From: Chitinophaga hostae
GTDB taxonomy: Bacteria; Bacteroidota; Bacteroidia; Chitinophagales; Chitinophagaceae
DNA: 64,000 nt
Assembly: GCF_018224885.1 (NCBI RefSeq)
Contig: NZ_JAGTXB010000004.1
Coordinates: 496,001 to 560,000 of the forward strand
Direction: 5' to 3'
Position 1 is the first letter of the stretch. The number at the start of each line of letters is the position of its first letter. The notes under the pieces were generated by a model. The model ran no database searches. It was not told the DNA's origin and was given only the letters and a program-made list of their open reading frames with translations. A program made the translations under genes and the position numbers. This document shows positions 19,496 to 27,871 of the stretch, in pieces.

Positions 19496-20734
19496 ATGGC
19501 CGGAGGCGCAGTTAGTAATTCCACCTATACCAGCAGTAAAGATACCGGTGTTGAATCGGGCAAATACCTGTTCCCGTTTATATTAGTGACCAGCCTGTTC
19601 TTTTTATGGGGACTCGCATATGGTTTGCTGGACGTACTGAACAAACATTTCCAGGAAGTATTGAACATTACCACCAAACGCTCTACCCTGTTGCAGGGCG
19701 CCTATTTCGGTGCTTATTTCCTGATGGCATTGCCCGCAGGGATGTTTATGAACAAATTTGGCTATAAGAAAGGAATTATCCTCGGACTGGCATTATATGC
19801 CACCGGCGCTTTCCTTTTTTATCCGGCTGCAGGTGCGCTTAACTTTGATTTCTTTTTGCTGGCATTATTTATACTGGCCTGTGGATTAGCCTGCCTGGAA
19901 ACGGCTGCCAATCCGTATGTTACGGTGCTGGGGCCAAAAGAAACATCTGAACAACGTTTAAATTTATCACAATGCTTTAATGGACTGGGTTCTTTCCTGG
20001 GACCTATTATCGGCGGTAAATTATTTTTCGGTACCGGCAAGGGTGATCTGACCACTGTACAGCTCACCTACATCGTGATCGGTATTGTGGTACTGTTGAT
20101 TGCAGCCTTCTTCTATAAAACGCCATTACCGGAAATTAAAGAAGCAGAGCAGGAAGGCCAGGCTGTAATGGACGATACCCGCCCCCTGTTTGCCCACCGG
20201 CATTTTGTGCTGGGCGTGGTAGCGCAATTCTTTTACGTGGCTGCACAGGTAGGCGTGGGCGCATTATTTATCAACTACGTAACCGCTTACTGGCATGGTA
20301 TTACCACCGAAAAAGCATCTTACCTGCTGGCGGTAGGTATGGCGCTGTTTATGGGCGGCCGTTTTGTAGGAACAGCCCTGATGCGTAAAATTGCTCCTAA
20401 CCAGTTACTGGCGATTTATGCGTTTATCAACGTACTATTATGCGCTTTTGTAATGACCGGTGAAGGCGCTGCTTCCGTATATGCCTTGATTGCGGTGTTC
20501 TTCTTTATGTCTATTATGTTCCCAACCATTTTTGCGCTGGGTGTAAAAGATCTCGGAAAACATACCAAACGCGGTGCATCTTTCCAGGTAATGTCTATCG
20601 TAGGTGGCGCTTCTGTACCTTATGTAATGGGGATTGTCACAGAATGGCAGTCGCTCGCCATCTCTTACGGTATTCCTACCTTCTGTTTTGTGATCGTATT
20701 CCTCTACGGCTGGAAAGGGTATAAAAGAGTATAA
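19496..20734 (+). CDS. FucP-type sugar:H+ symporter (MFS)
   Basis: 412 aa major facilitator transporter with about twelve hydrophobic segments. The opening FFLWGLAYGLLDVLN is the hallmark of the FucP/glucose-galactose permease group, and CLETAANPYV in the middle of the N-terminal half is another. It would import the 6-deoxysugar across the inner membrane. It is the last gene of the oxidative 6-deoxysugar cluster. A perfect 13 bp inverted repeat follows its stop codon by about 23 bp. Confidence 0.9.
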   Translation: MAGGAVSNSTYTSSKDTGVESGKYLFPFILVTSLFFLWGLAYGLLDVLNKHFQEVLNITTKRSTLLQGAYFGAYFLMALPAGMFMNKFGYKKGIILGLALYATGAFLFYPAAGALNFDFFLLALFILACGLACLETAANPYVTVLGPKETSEQRLNLSQCFNGLGSFLGPIIGGKLFFGTGKGDLTTVQLTYIVIGIVVLLIAAFFYKTPLPEIKEAEQEGQAVMDDTRPLFAHRHFVLGVVAQFFYVAAQVGVGALFINYVTAYWHGITTEKASYLLAVGMALFMGGRFVGTALMRKIAPNQLLAIYAFINVLLCAFVMTGEGAASVYALIAVFFFMSIMFPTIFALGVKDLGKHTKRGASFQVMSIVGGASVPYVMGIVTEWQSLAISYGIPTFCFVIVFLYGWKGYKRV

Positions 20735-20757
20735 GCAACTGATTTCTTTTAATACTT

Positions 20758-20815
20758 AATCCGCAAAATCGTGTAACTTCCTTACACAAAAGAGGACGCC
20801 ATGATTTTGCGGATT
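20758..20815 (+). promoter_or_regulatory. Nested inverted repeat overlapping the mbnP-like start codon
   Basis: The outer arms AATCCGCAAAATC (20758-20770) and GATTTTGCGGATT (20803-20815) are perfect complements. The inner arms GTGTAA (20771-20776) and TTACAC (20782-20787) form a second hairpin. The start codon at 20801-20803 lies at the foot of the outer stem, and a T run follows the outer arm. It could be the terminator of the sugar operon, a translational control hairpin, or both. Confidence 0.6.
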
Positions 20816-21562
20816 TTTATTTTCTATGCTTGCTGCTTCCTGGTGTTAAACACCCTGTTTGGCCAGGCTGCTCCTGATGCCGGTCATGGATCTTCCTCCC
20901 TGCAATTGTCGGTTACACATGTGATGGGACAACAACCCCTGGTCAGGAAAACCGCTACCTATACCAATGCTGCAGGCGAACCATTTACCATTAGCCGTTT
21001 CCGTTATTTTCTCAGTAATTTTTCAATAGAAGCTGTCAATGGAGAAATGATCACATTGCCACCTGCCTATTTCCTGGTAGATGATGCTATTGACAGCTCT
21101 AAAACAATTCGCCTGGAAAACATTCCTGCAGGGCAATACAAGGCTATCCGTTTCCTGGTGGGGGTAGACAGCATACGCAACATGAGCGGGGTACAATCGG
21201 GCGCATTGGCAGTAGAATCCGGCATGTTCTGGACCTGGAACAGCGGTTATATTATGGCGCAGCTGGAAGGGCATTCCCCGGTGATCACATCTCCTACGCA
21301 GGAATTCCTGTTTCATGTGGGTGGTTATAAAGCAAAAGACCAGGTGTTGCAATATGTAACACTATCTTTTACCCAGTCACTTACCATTAATGCTACATCA
21401 ACGCCTAATGTAAACCTGGTGGCAAATGTGGAGAAATGGTTTTTACCTGATACCGTAAGTTTTAAGAAGATAACCGTGATTATGGCGCCGGGCATCAAGG
21501 CAAAACAGGTAGCAGGTAACTACCGGCAGATGTTCCGGATAACCGGTATTACCAAACCATAG
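20801..21562 (+). CDS. MbnP-family secreted protein
   Basis: 253 aa with an N-terminal signal peptide (residues 1-22, ending FGQ). The core shows the MbnP pattern: RYFLSNFSIE, PAGQYKAIRFLVGVDS, then SGALAVESGMFWTWNSGYI with W144 and W146. MbnP proteins bind copper after a conserved tryptophan is oxidised to kynurenine by the partner di-haem enzyme MbnH. A di-haem peroxidase of that type follows seven bases downstream, so the pairing is complete. Periplasmic. The role in this organism is unknown. The start codon lies in an inverted repeat. Confidence 0.88.
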   Translation: MILRIFIFYACCFLVLNTLFGQAAPDAGHGSSSLQLSVTHVMGQQPLVRKTATYTNAAGEPFTISRFRYFLSNFSIEAVNGEMITLPPAYFLVDDAIDSSKTIRLENIPAGQYKAIRFLVGVDSIRNMSGVQSGALAVESGMFWTWNSGYIMAQLEGHSPVITSPTQEFLFHVGGYKAKDQVLQYVTLSFTQSLTINATSTPNVNLVANVEKWFLPDTVSFKKITVIMAPGIKAKQVAGNYRQMFRITGITKP

Positions 21563-21569
21563 AATCAAT

Positions 21570-22619
21570 TTGAAGTACAAAGCAATATATATCGTAGGGG
21601 CTTTCTGCCTGTTGCTGATCCTGGTACAGGGCCGGGCGGGAAAGAAATATGCGGGTGGTCCGGAGCCGTATTTACTGCAATTGCCACCGAATTTTCCGAA
21701 GCCGGTTTATGATTTTTCCCGTAACCCGCTTACCAAACCAGGCGTGGCTTTGGGCCGGTTTATGTTTTATGATTTTCGTTTGTCCAAAGACAGCACCGTA
21801 TCCTGCGGTTTCTGCCACCAGCAGTTCGCGGCTTTCGGGCATTTTGATCATGCGCTGGCCCACGGCGTAGAAGGCCAGCAGGGTAACCGGTCGGTACCGG
21901 TACTTTTTAATATGATCTGGCAAAAAGCGTTTATGTGGGATGGAGGTGTAAACCACCTGGAAATACAGCCACTGACGCCATTAACGGATCACAACGAAAT
22001 GGCGGTGGACCTGAAAGAGCTGCTTCGGAAAATGCAGGCAGATCCTGCCTATCGCAGTAAATTTAAAGCGGCCTTTGGCTCGGAGGACATTACCAGTGAA
22101 CGCATGTTCAAAGCGCTAACACAATTTGTGGCCACCATGATATCGGCCAATTCCAGGTACGACAGCGTGATGCGTAAACTACCCGGCGCTGTATTTTCGG
22201 CAGAAGAACAAGCAGGCTATAACATCTTCCAGGAAAAGTGCGCTGCCTGTCATAAAGAACCATTATTTACAGACCTTACTTACCGCAGTAACGGACTGCC
22301 CTACCTGCCGGCGCTAAATGATGTGGGCAGAATGAAAGTTACCGGTAATACAGATGATAATCTTCGTTTTAAGGTGCCTTCCCTGCGCAATATCCTTAAA
22401 AGCTCGCCTTACATGCATGACGGACGTTTCTACGATATTTACCAGGTTTTTGATTTCTACGACCATGGTGTAGCCGTAACCGGTACCACTGATCCCATAG
22501 TGAAAAAAGGTATCCCGCTGTCGGACCAGGAGAAAAGGCAGTTATATTTCTTTCTGAATACACTGACAGATTACAGCTTTATTAATAACCAGGCGTTGAG
22601 TGAAATATTGATTCATTGA
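21570..22619 (+). CDS. Di-haem cytochrome c peroxidase of MauG/MbnH type
   Basis: 349 aa with an N-terminal hydrophobic signal segment (residues 7-20). Two haem c motifs are present: C79-G-F-C82-H83 and C224-A-A-C227-H228, as in bacterial cytochrome c peroxidases and MauG. Immediately downstream of the MbnP-family gene (7 bp), so it is probably the enzyme that oxidises a tryptophan of that protein. The start is a TTG at 21570; no ATG precedes the signal peptide in frame, so a TTG start is needed. It ends eight bases before repeat A2. Confidence 0.88.
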   Translation: MKYKAIYIVGAFCLLLILVQGRAGKKYAGGPEPYLLQLPPNFPKPVYDFSRNPLTKPGVALGRFMFYDFRLSKDSTVSCGFCHQQFAAFGHFDHALAHGVEGQQGNRSVPVLFNMIWQKAFMWDGGVNHLEIQPLTPLTDHNEMAVDLKELLRKMQADPAYRSKFKAAFGSEDITSERMFKALTQFVATMISANSRYDSVMRKLPGAVFSAEEQAGYNIFQEKCAACHKEPLFTDLTYRSNGLPYLPALNDVGRMKVTGNTDDNLRFKVPSLRNILKSSPYMHDGRFYDIYQVFDFYDHGVAVTGTTDPIVKKGIPLSDQEKRQLYFFLNTLTDYSFINNQALSEILIH

Positions 22620-22626
22620 GGTTCCT

Positions 22627-22843
22627 GCGGATATTGTCTTGCCCAGGATTCAACTGATTTTGATGATTTGCAGGATTTTTTATTTTTGATTTTATAGGAT
22701 TAAAAAAGATTAGAGGAGATATGAGCGAAACTATCTGCTTATGTCTCCTCTAATCTTTTTTAATCTTCACTGGAAAAAATCCTGCAAATCATCAAAATCA
22801 GTTGAATCCTGGGCAAAACAATCCTGAGAAAGACAATATCCGC
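22627..22843. repeat. Family A palindrome between convergent mbnH-like gene and tag (copy A2)
   Basis: Outer arms GCGGATATTGTC (22627-22638) and GACAATATCCGC (22832-22843) enclose a second pair, TTGCCCAGGATTCAACTGAT and complement, continuing through GATTTGCAGG. The arms carry A2-specific bases (CAACTG, TTGCAGG) on both sides. The right arm has a 14-base interruption (AATCCTGAGAAA region). The central stem AGATTAGAGGAGA with its complement ends in T runs. It abuts both flanking stop codons. Confidence 0.9.
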
Positions 22844-23415
22844 TACGATTTCCGCTTTTTCCAGCAATCCTCCGTATGATCATCTACCATCCCCACAGCT
22901 TGCATATACGCATAGCAGATAGTGGATCCCACAAACTTGAAGCCCCGTTTCAGCAGATCCTTGCTCATCGCATCGGAAATGGCTGTTTTGGCTGGAACGC
23001 CTGAGAGATGCTTGTAGTGGTTGATAATGGGTTTGTGATTTACGAATGACCAGATGTACTTGTCGAAACTGCCAAATTCTTTTTGCACGGCGAGAAACGC
23101 TTTGGCATTGGTGATCACTGAATTTATTTTCAGGCGGTTACGGATAATGCCTTCATTCTGCATCAGTTGCTCCACCTTTTTTTCGTCGTACTTTATAATT
23201 TTTTTGACATCCCATTTATCAAATGCTTTGCGGTAGTTTTCCCTTTTGGTAAGCACGGTATACCAGCTCAGGCCGGCCTGTGCTCCTTCCAGGCAAAGCA
23301 TTTCAAAGAGATGCTGATCATCGTGGTTGGGCGTACCCCATTCCTGGTCGTGGTAGTCCTGGTATAATTTATCTTTGGCAGACCAGCCGCATCTTATTTT
23401 TTCTACAGTTCCCAT
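22843..23415 (-). CDS. tag: DNA-3-methyladenine glycosylase I
   Basis: 190 aa base-excision repair glycosylase that removes N3-methyladenine from DNA. The family start CGWSAKDKLYQDYHDQEWG includes the Cys and His zinc ligands and the substrate-pocket EWG; DHTEDCWKK near the C-terminus supplies the other zinc ligands. GLSWYTVLTKRENYRKAF is the helix-hairpin-helix region. The start overlaps the end of the upstream DUF4954 gene by 13 bp, so the two are translationally coupled. The stop codon touches repeat A2. Confidence 0.95.
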   Translation of the reverse strand: MGTVEKIRCGWSAKDKLYQDYHDQEWGTPNHDDQHLFEMLCLEGAQAGLSWYTVLTKRENYRKAFDKWDVKKIIKYDEKKVEQLMQNEGIIRNRLKINSVITNAKAFLAVQKEFGSFDKYIWSFVNHKPIINHYKHLSGVPAKTAISDAMSKDLLKRGFKFVGSTICYAYMQAVGMVDDHTEDCWKKRKS

Positions 23416-25604
23416 TCACCTATGATTTGATTAACCTTTGATTTATAGGCTTCAAGGTCGGAAATTGTTTGCTTAATAAAGCTATTATCTTCCAGGCTGC
23501 CAACAACGGCATTCATTTCTTTTTCGCTTTCATATGCCAGTTGACGGAAAGGGTTTTTATAGTCTTTTTCGCGGGAGCGTTTTATCTGCGCCGTGATCCA
23601 TTCCATGGTCACAACAGAATCGTTCATCCATTGCGCCAGATCCGTGGTGGTGGTGTTTTTCAGCGAAGTTTCCTTGATTTCCAGTAAACAGGCCACTGCA
23701 TGCTGCAACTTATCCGTTGCATATTCGTTGCCTATTTCTTCGTAGGCGGCGTGCAGCTGTGGCCAGCCGCTGATCTTATTCTTTTTGATCTTTGATTTAA
23801 GCGTAGCCACGGTATCGGCTTTCATCAGCTGTCCGCCAATGTTCAGCCATTCGCTGCGCTTAGCGGTGCTTACAGCGGCCTGCAGGGCCAGGAAAGAAGG
23901 CTTGTTGGATGCCAGTATATTTTTGACAGCGTAAAGTACGATCATCTCCTGGAACAGGGGATAAGCCCGATGCACCTTCAGCAGTTCCACATCCCGGGAG
24001 CTGTTTTCAAAGCCTTTGGAAAGAATGGTCAGCTTAGCCACTTCTTCAGGGTTATTTTTTAACAGCTCTTTGCCTTTTTTACGTATATCCTTTTCAGCTA
24101 GTTCTTTTTTGGGCGCGTTTTCCGGCAATGCATACCAGGCTTTTCCGGTGGCCGTTTCCATGATGGCCAGGGCCTGGAACAGTTCTTCCACTGAATCTGG
24201 CGCCAGGTAATCGTACTCGATGAACTGTACTTTCTCTGTGCGTTTATCGCGGTCCACATACTTCCATGAATTCCTGGCAATCGCGTACATATTGTACAGG
24301 AACCAATAGCCGGGCATTATCTTCAGGCGGTTTTCATGTTCATCGTTTACAACCAGACTAAACGGAATAGGGATGTTTAGTTCGGACATGTAGTTGCCTT
24401 TGGAGATGAGGGTGAAGCTGGCAAAGCGGGAGTTGTGTTTCAGGCTGACGCAGAGTCCGGGCCAGAAGCCTCTGCCGGCGATAATTTCACCATCTGCTCC
24501 GCGGGAATTATGATTGGAACCGATGGTGGCGCCGGCGGCCATATTGCTTTGTCCCATGATGAGTGCCGCACAGAGAAACGAGTTGTTATGGTGTTGCTCA
24601 TGCGCGGGGAAGATCAATGAATTCAATACTTCGCAGCAGGAAATGGTAGCGTTGTTTCCCAGGTAGGAGTTGATGAGCCGCGCACCATACTTCAGCTGTG
24701 AATGGGAGGCCATCACAAAACGAACAGCTTTAACGCCATAGAATACACGACAACCAAAGCCTACCACGCCGTTCACCATTTCGCAGCCTTCCCCAATTTG
24801 TGAAGATGCTTCGCTGTTGCTGTTGATGGTGAGGTTTTTCAGTTTGTTGGCGCCTTTCAGATAGGCATCGGTGCCGATGGTCACATCTTTGATCATCTTG
24901 CAATTTTTGATCACCGTGCGGTCGCCTACCATGCCATAATAACCACGACGTTTATCAAACTGCTTTTCAGTAAATAGTTTAAACTGGTGTTGCAGTTGTT
25001 CGTCGTCCCGGTAGCGGGTCCACAGGTAAGCATCTCCGGGGAGCATCCCGTCGAATGGCATCACGCTTCTGCCACCGTTTTCGTTACATAGTTCCATCCA
25101 GATGCGACCGCCTTCGCTTTCACCTTCTTTCAGGATACCATTTCCGAATTTGGCATAATCGGTGGTGGCCATTTCATTGACATTGGCTACAATCACCTCA
25201 TTGCCGAGTATATAATGTGAAAGATAGTTAACGTTGTGCACCACAACATTGTCGCCAAAGTCGCAGGCGCAGATCGTACTGTTGTACAAACCCACCGGCA
25301 TGCGCAGGTTATGGAACTCAAGATAGTAAGGTTCCAGTTTGCCAATACGCACCATCCCAAAAAAATGGCAGTGCTGAACCAGCTGCGGATTAAATTCGTG
25401 GGACACGAAAATAATATTCCAGTCATCCGAGGTATTGTCATTACGTACCAGGGCTTCTACTTCATATGCTGTTAATTTCCTGTACTGATCTTGTCTGCTC
25501 CATTGCTCATTGCGGAGATAGTATTCGTCTTTTCCTTTCGGTAACGTGGTTTCAATAAAGTTATACCCCAGGTCAGACAAGGGGCGTTTCCGGATATTGT
25601 TCAT
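23403..25604 (-). CDS. DUF4954 family protein with left-handed beta-helix segment
   Basis: 733 aa. The middle third (about residues 235-390) has hexapeptide-like repeats (VTIGTDAYLKGA, SQIGEGCEMVNG, YLGNNATIS, GATIGSNHNSRGADG) typical of left-handed beta-helix acyltransferases and sugar-nucleotide enzymes. The C-terminal third is helical and charged. Bacteroidota-specific family of unknown function, to my knowledge. Between glmS (upstream, 169 bp, repeat spacer) and tag (13 bp overlap). The neighbourhood hints at amino-sugar metabolism but gives no proof. Confidence 0.85.
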   Translation of the reverse strand: MNNIRKRPLSDLGYNFIETTLPKGKDEYYLRNEQWSRQDQYRKLTAYEVEALVRNDNTSDDWNIIFVSHEFNPQLVQHCHFFGMVRIGKLEPYYLEFHNLRMPVGLYNSTICACDFGDNVVVHNVNYLSHYILGNEVIVANVNEMATTDYAKFGNGILKEGESEGGRIWMELCNENGGRSVMPFDGMLPGDAYLWTRYRDDEQLQHQFKLFTEKQFDKRRGYYGMVGDRTVIKNCKMIKDVTIGTDAYLKGANKLKNLTINSNSEASSQIGEGCEMVNGVVGFGCRVFYGVKAVRFVMASHSQLKYGARLINSYLGNNATISCCEVLNSLIFPAHEQHHNNSFLCAALIMGQSNMAAGATIGSNHNSRGADGEIIAGRGFWPGLCVSLKHNSRFASFTLISKGNYMSELNIPIPFSLVVNDEHENRLKIMPGYWFLYNMYAIARNSWKYVDRDKRTEKVQFIEYDYLAPDSVEELFQALAIMETATGKAWYALPENAPKKELAEKDIRKKGKELLKNNPEEVAKLTILSKGFENSSRDVELLKVHRAYPLFQEMIVLYAVKNILASNKPSFLALQAAVSTAKRSEWLNIGGQLMKADTVATLKSKIKKNKISGWPQLHAAYEEIGNEYATDKLQHAVACLLEIKETSLKNTTTTDLAQWMNDSVVTMEWITAQIKRSREKDYKNPFRQLAYESEKEMNAVVGSLEDNSFIKQTISDLEAYKSKVNQIIGEWEL

Positions 25605-25615
25605 GAGGATATTGG

Positions 25616-25770
25616 TTGTTTTAGCTGTTAGCCATTAGCTTTTAGCTTTTAGTAAATGCAGCGAGCCGGTATTTAGCCGTTAGCTTTTAGTAAATGCAGC
25701 GAAGACTAATATAATATATTCTTCGCTGCATTTACTAAAAGCTAAAAGCTAACAGCTAATGGCTAAAAGC
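25616..25770. repeat. Family B palindrome between glmS and DUF4954 gene
   Basis: The right arm (AAATGCAGCG complement, then heptamers AAAAGCT, AACAGCT, AATGGCT) pairs with AGCTTTT heptamers and TTTTAGTAAATGCAGCGAAG on the left. The left arm contains a duplicated unit (TAGTAAATGCAGCGA at about 25640 and 25688). The tip carries TTCGCTGCAT. Confidence 0.85.
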
Positions 25771-25773
25771 TGT

Positions 25774-27609
25774 TTATTCTACTGTCACAGATTTCGCAAG
25801 ATTCCTGGGTTTATCTACATCCAGACCTTTTAATACGCCTATATGGTAAGCGAGCAGCTGTAATGGTATTACAGAGATGATGGGTGCTACCATTTCATCT
25901 GCCGCAGGCACAAAAATTACATCATCCGCCATAGGGGGAATGGTGGTATCGCCTTCTGTTACAACCGCTATTACCTTGCCTTTACGGGCTTTGATTTCCT
26001 GAATATTAGACACTACTTTTTCGTAGTAGCTGTCTTTCGTGGCTACAATTACTACCGGAAGGTGTTCATCTACCAGGGCAATGGGGCCATGTTTCATTTC
26101 TGCGGCAGGGTAGCCTTCCGCATGGATGTAGGAAATTTCTTTCAGTTTCAGGGCTCCTTCCAGGGCAACCGGGAAGTTATATCCGCGGCCCAGGTAAAGG
26201 AAATCACGTGCATCTTTATATTTATCGGCGATGCCTTTGATCTGGTCGTCGAGTTTAAGTGCGGTAGCTACTTTTTCGGGTACCTGGTCCAGTTCATCCA
26301 GCAGGTGCTGAAAACGTTGGGAAGAAATGGTGCCTTTGTCTGCCGCCAGTTTCAGGCCTACCAGGCAAAGTACCGCCAGCTGGGCCGTAAATGCCTTGGT
26401 GCTGGCAACGCCGATTTCAGGTCCTGCGTGTGTATAGGCGCCTGCATGGGAAAGACGCGCAATAGAAGAACCTACTACGTTACAAACCCCCAGGATGATA
26501 GCGCCTTTTTCCTTGGCGCTTTCAATGGCTACCAGGGTATCGGCTGTTTCGCCCGACTGGGATACGGCAATGATTACATCGCCTTCGCCTACCACCGGGT
26601 TGCGGTAACGGAATTCAGAGGCATATTCTACCTCTACCGGTATGCGGCATAATTCTTCAATCATGTATTCCGCTACCAGTCCTGCATGCCAGGAAGTACC
26701 GCAGGCCACTATTATGATGCGTTTGGCATTACTGAGTATATCGGCGTATTCGCGCATACCACCCATGGTAAGCGTACCATGTTTGGCATCCAAACGGCCG
26801 CGCAAACTATCGAAAATGGTTTGTGGCTGTTCAAATATTTCCTTCAGCATGAAATGATCGTAACCGCCTTTTTCAATAGCGGCCAGTTCTATGTCCAGCT
26901 TCTGTATGTAAGGCGTTTGCCTTTCATTGGAAATATTTTTGAGGATCAGCTCATCCGCCTTGATAATAGCTATTTCATAGTCGTTTACATACACTACTTC
27001 TTTCGTGTATTCGATAATGGGGGAAGCGTCTGATGCCAGGAAATGTTCTCCTTTACCCACGCCTATTACCAACGGACTTCCCTTACGGGCTGCTATCAGT
27101 GTATCCGGGTTATCTTCATCTATCAATACAATTACATAAGCACCAACCACACGCTTTAAAGCGATGCGCAGGGCTTCTTCCAGGGAACACTGGTTTTGTT
27201 TTTTGATTTCTTCAATGAAGTGCAGCAGTACTTCGGTGTCGGTATCGCTCTTAAAAGTATGGCCCTGGTTGATCAGTTCCTGTTTCAGCTGAACGTAGTT
27301 TTCGATGATACCATTGTGGATCATGGCCAGTTTACCATCACCTGACAGGTGGGGGTGGGCATTGCGGTCGCAAGGCTCTCCATGTGTGGCCCAGCGGGTA
27401 TGCCCGATGGCGATATGACTGCGCATATCTTTGCCTGCTACGAATTCTTCCAGCGCTGCTACTTTGTCTTTTCTTTTGTATACCTGCAGCCCGTTATTGA
27501 TCAGGGCTACACCCGCGCTGTCGTATCCGCGGTATTCCAGTCTTTTGAGGCCTTTTAATACTACCGGGTAGGCTTCTCTCTGCCCGATATAAGCTACGAT
27601 TCCACACAT
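25774..27609 (-). CDS. glmS: Glutamine-fructose-6-phosphate aminotransferase (isomerizing)
   Basis: 611 aa. Makes glucosamine-6-phosphate from fructose-6-phosphate and glutamine, the entry to peptidoglycan and LPS amino sugars. The N-terminal glutaminase domain starts with Cys2 (MCGIVAYIGQR) and has GYDSAGVAL and GHTRWATHG. The C-terminal isomerase domain carries two SIS modules (ACGTSWHAGLVAEYM; SQSGETADTLVA) and ends KSVTVE. All normal. First of a minus-strand run glmS-DUF4954-tag. No glmS ribozyme was recognised upstream. Confidence 0.97.
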   Translation of the reverse strand: MCGIVAYIGQREAYPVVLKGLKRLEYRGYDSAGVALINNGLQVYKRKDKVAALEEFVAGKDMRSHIAIGHTRWATHGEPCDRNAHPHLSGDGKLAMIHNGIIENYVQLKQELINQGHTFKSDTDTEVLLHFIEEIKKQNQCSLEEALRIALKRVVGAYVIVLIDEDNPDTLIAARKGSPLVIGVGKGEHFLASDASPIIEYTKEVVYVNDYEIAIIKADELILKNISNERQTPYIQKLDIELAAIEKGGYDHFMLKEIFEQPQTIFDSLRGRLDAKHGTLTMGGMREYADILSNAKRIIIVACGTSWHAGLVAEYMIEELCRIPVEVEYASEFRYRNPVVGEGDVIIAVSQSGETADTLVAIESAKEKGAIILGVCNVVGSSIARLSHAGAYTHAGPEIGVASTKAFTAQLAVLCLVGLKLAADKGTISSQRFQHLLDELDQVPEKVATALKLDDQIKGIADKYKDARDFLYLGRGYNFPVALEGALKLKEISYIHAEGYPAAEMKHGPIALVDEHLPVVIVATKDSYYEKVVSNIQEIKARKGKVIAVVTEGDTTIPPMADDVIFVPAADEMVAPIISVIPLQLLAYHIGVLKGLDVDKPRNLAKSVTVE

Positions 27610-27871
27610 AAGGTTTTTGGATTTGTGCTAAGGTTTATCATTGCAATATCGCATAAAATGTTAAAATCACATCAGGAAATGTGAATATTGTTTAAGTTAA
27701 GATATGGTCTGCATTACATTCTACGTGGCTCCTAATGTAAAATGAAAAAGGGAATACGGGGAACGATCCCGATGAAAATTAAGATAACTTAACATTCACC
27801 TGCATCATTCACTGTATTCCCTTTATATATTTCTATCTAGCGGACTAAATAAAAAAATTTAAAATGCTTCA
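27610..27871. other. Spacer between the S9 peptidase gene and glmS
   Basis: 262 bp without a gene. It contains the terminator of the peptidase gene and the AT-rich 5-prime region of glmS. A glmS ribozyme core was not recognised, and no perfect TAnnTTTG box was found on the minus strand. Confidence 0.4.
27746..27824 (-). terminator. Terminator-like hairpin after the S9 peptidase gene
   Basis: AAAAGGGAATAC (27746-27757) pairs with GTATTCCCTTT (27814-27824) around a long loop. Read on the minus strand, the stem is followed by TTTTTCATTTT. It lies about 50 bp after the peptidase stop. Confidence 0.5.

Noticed and set aside
27610..27871. glmS ribozyme upstream of glmS
   Set aside because: The spacer is short and AT-rich, and the conserved ribozyme core was not seen; that ribozyme is mainly known from Gram-positive bacteria.
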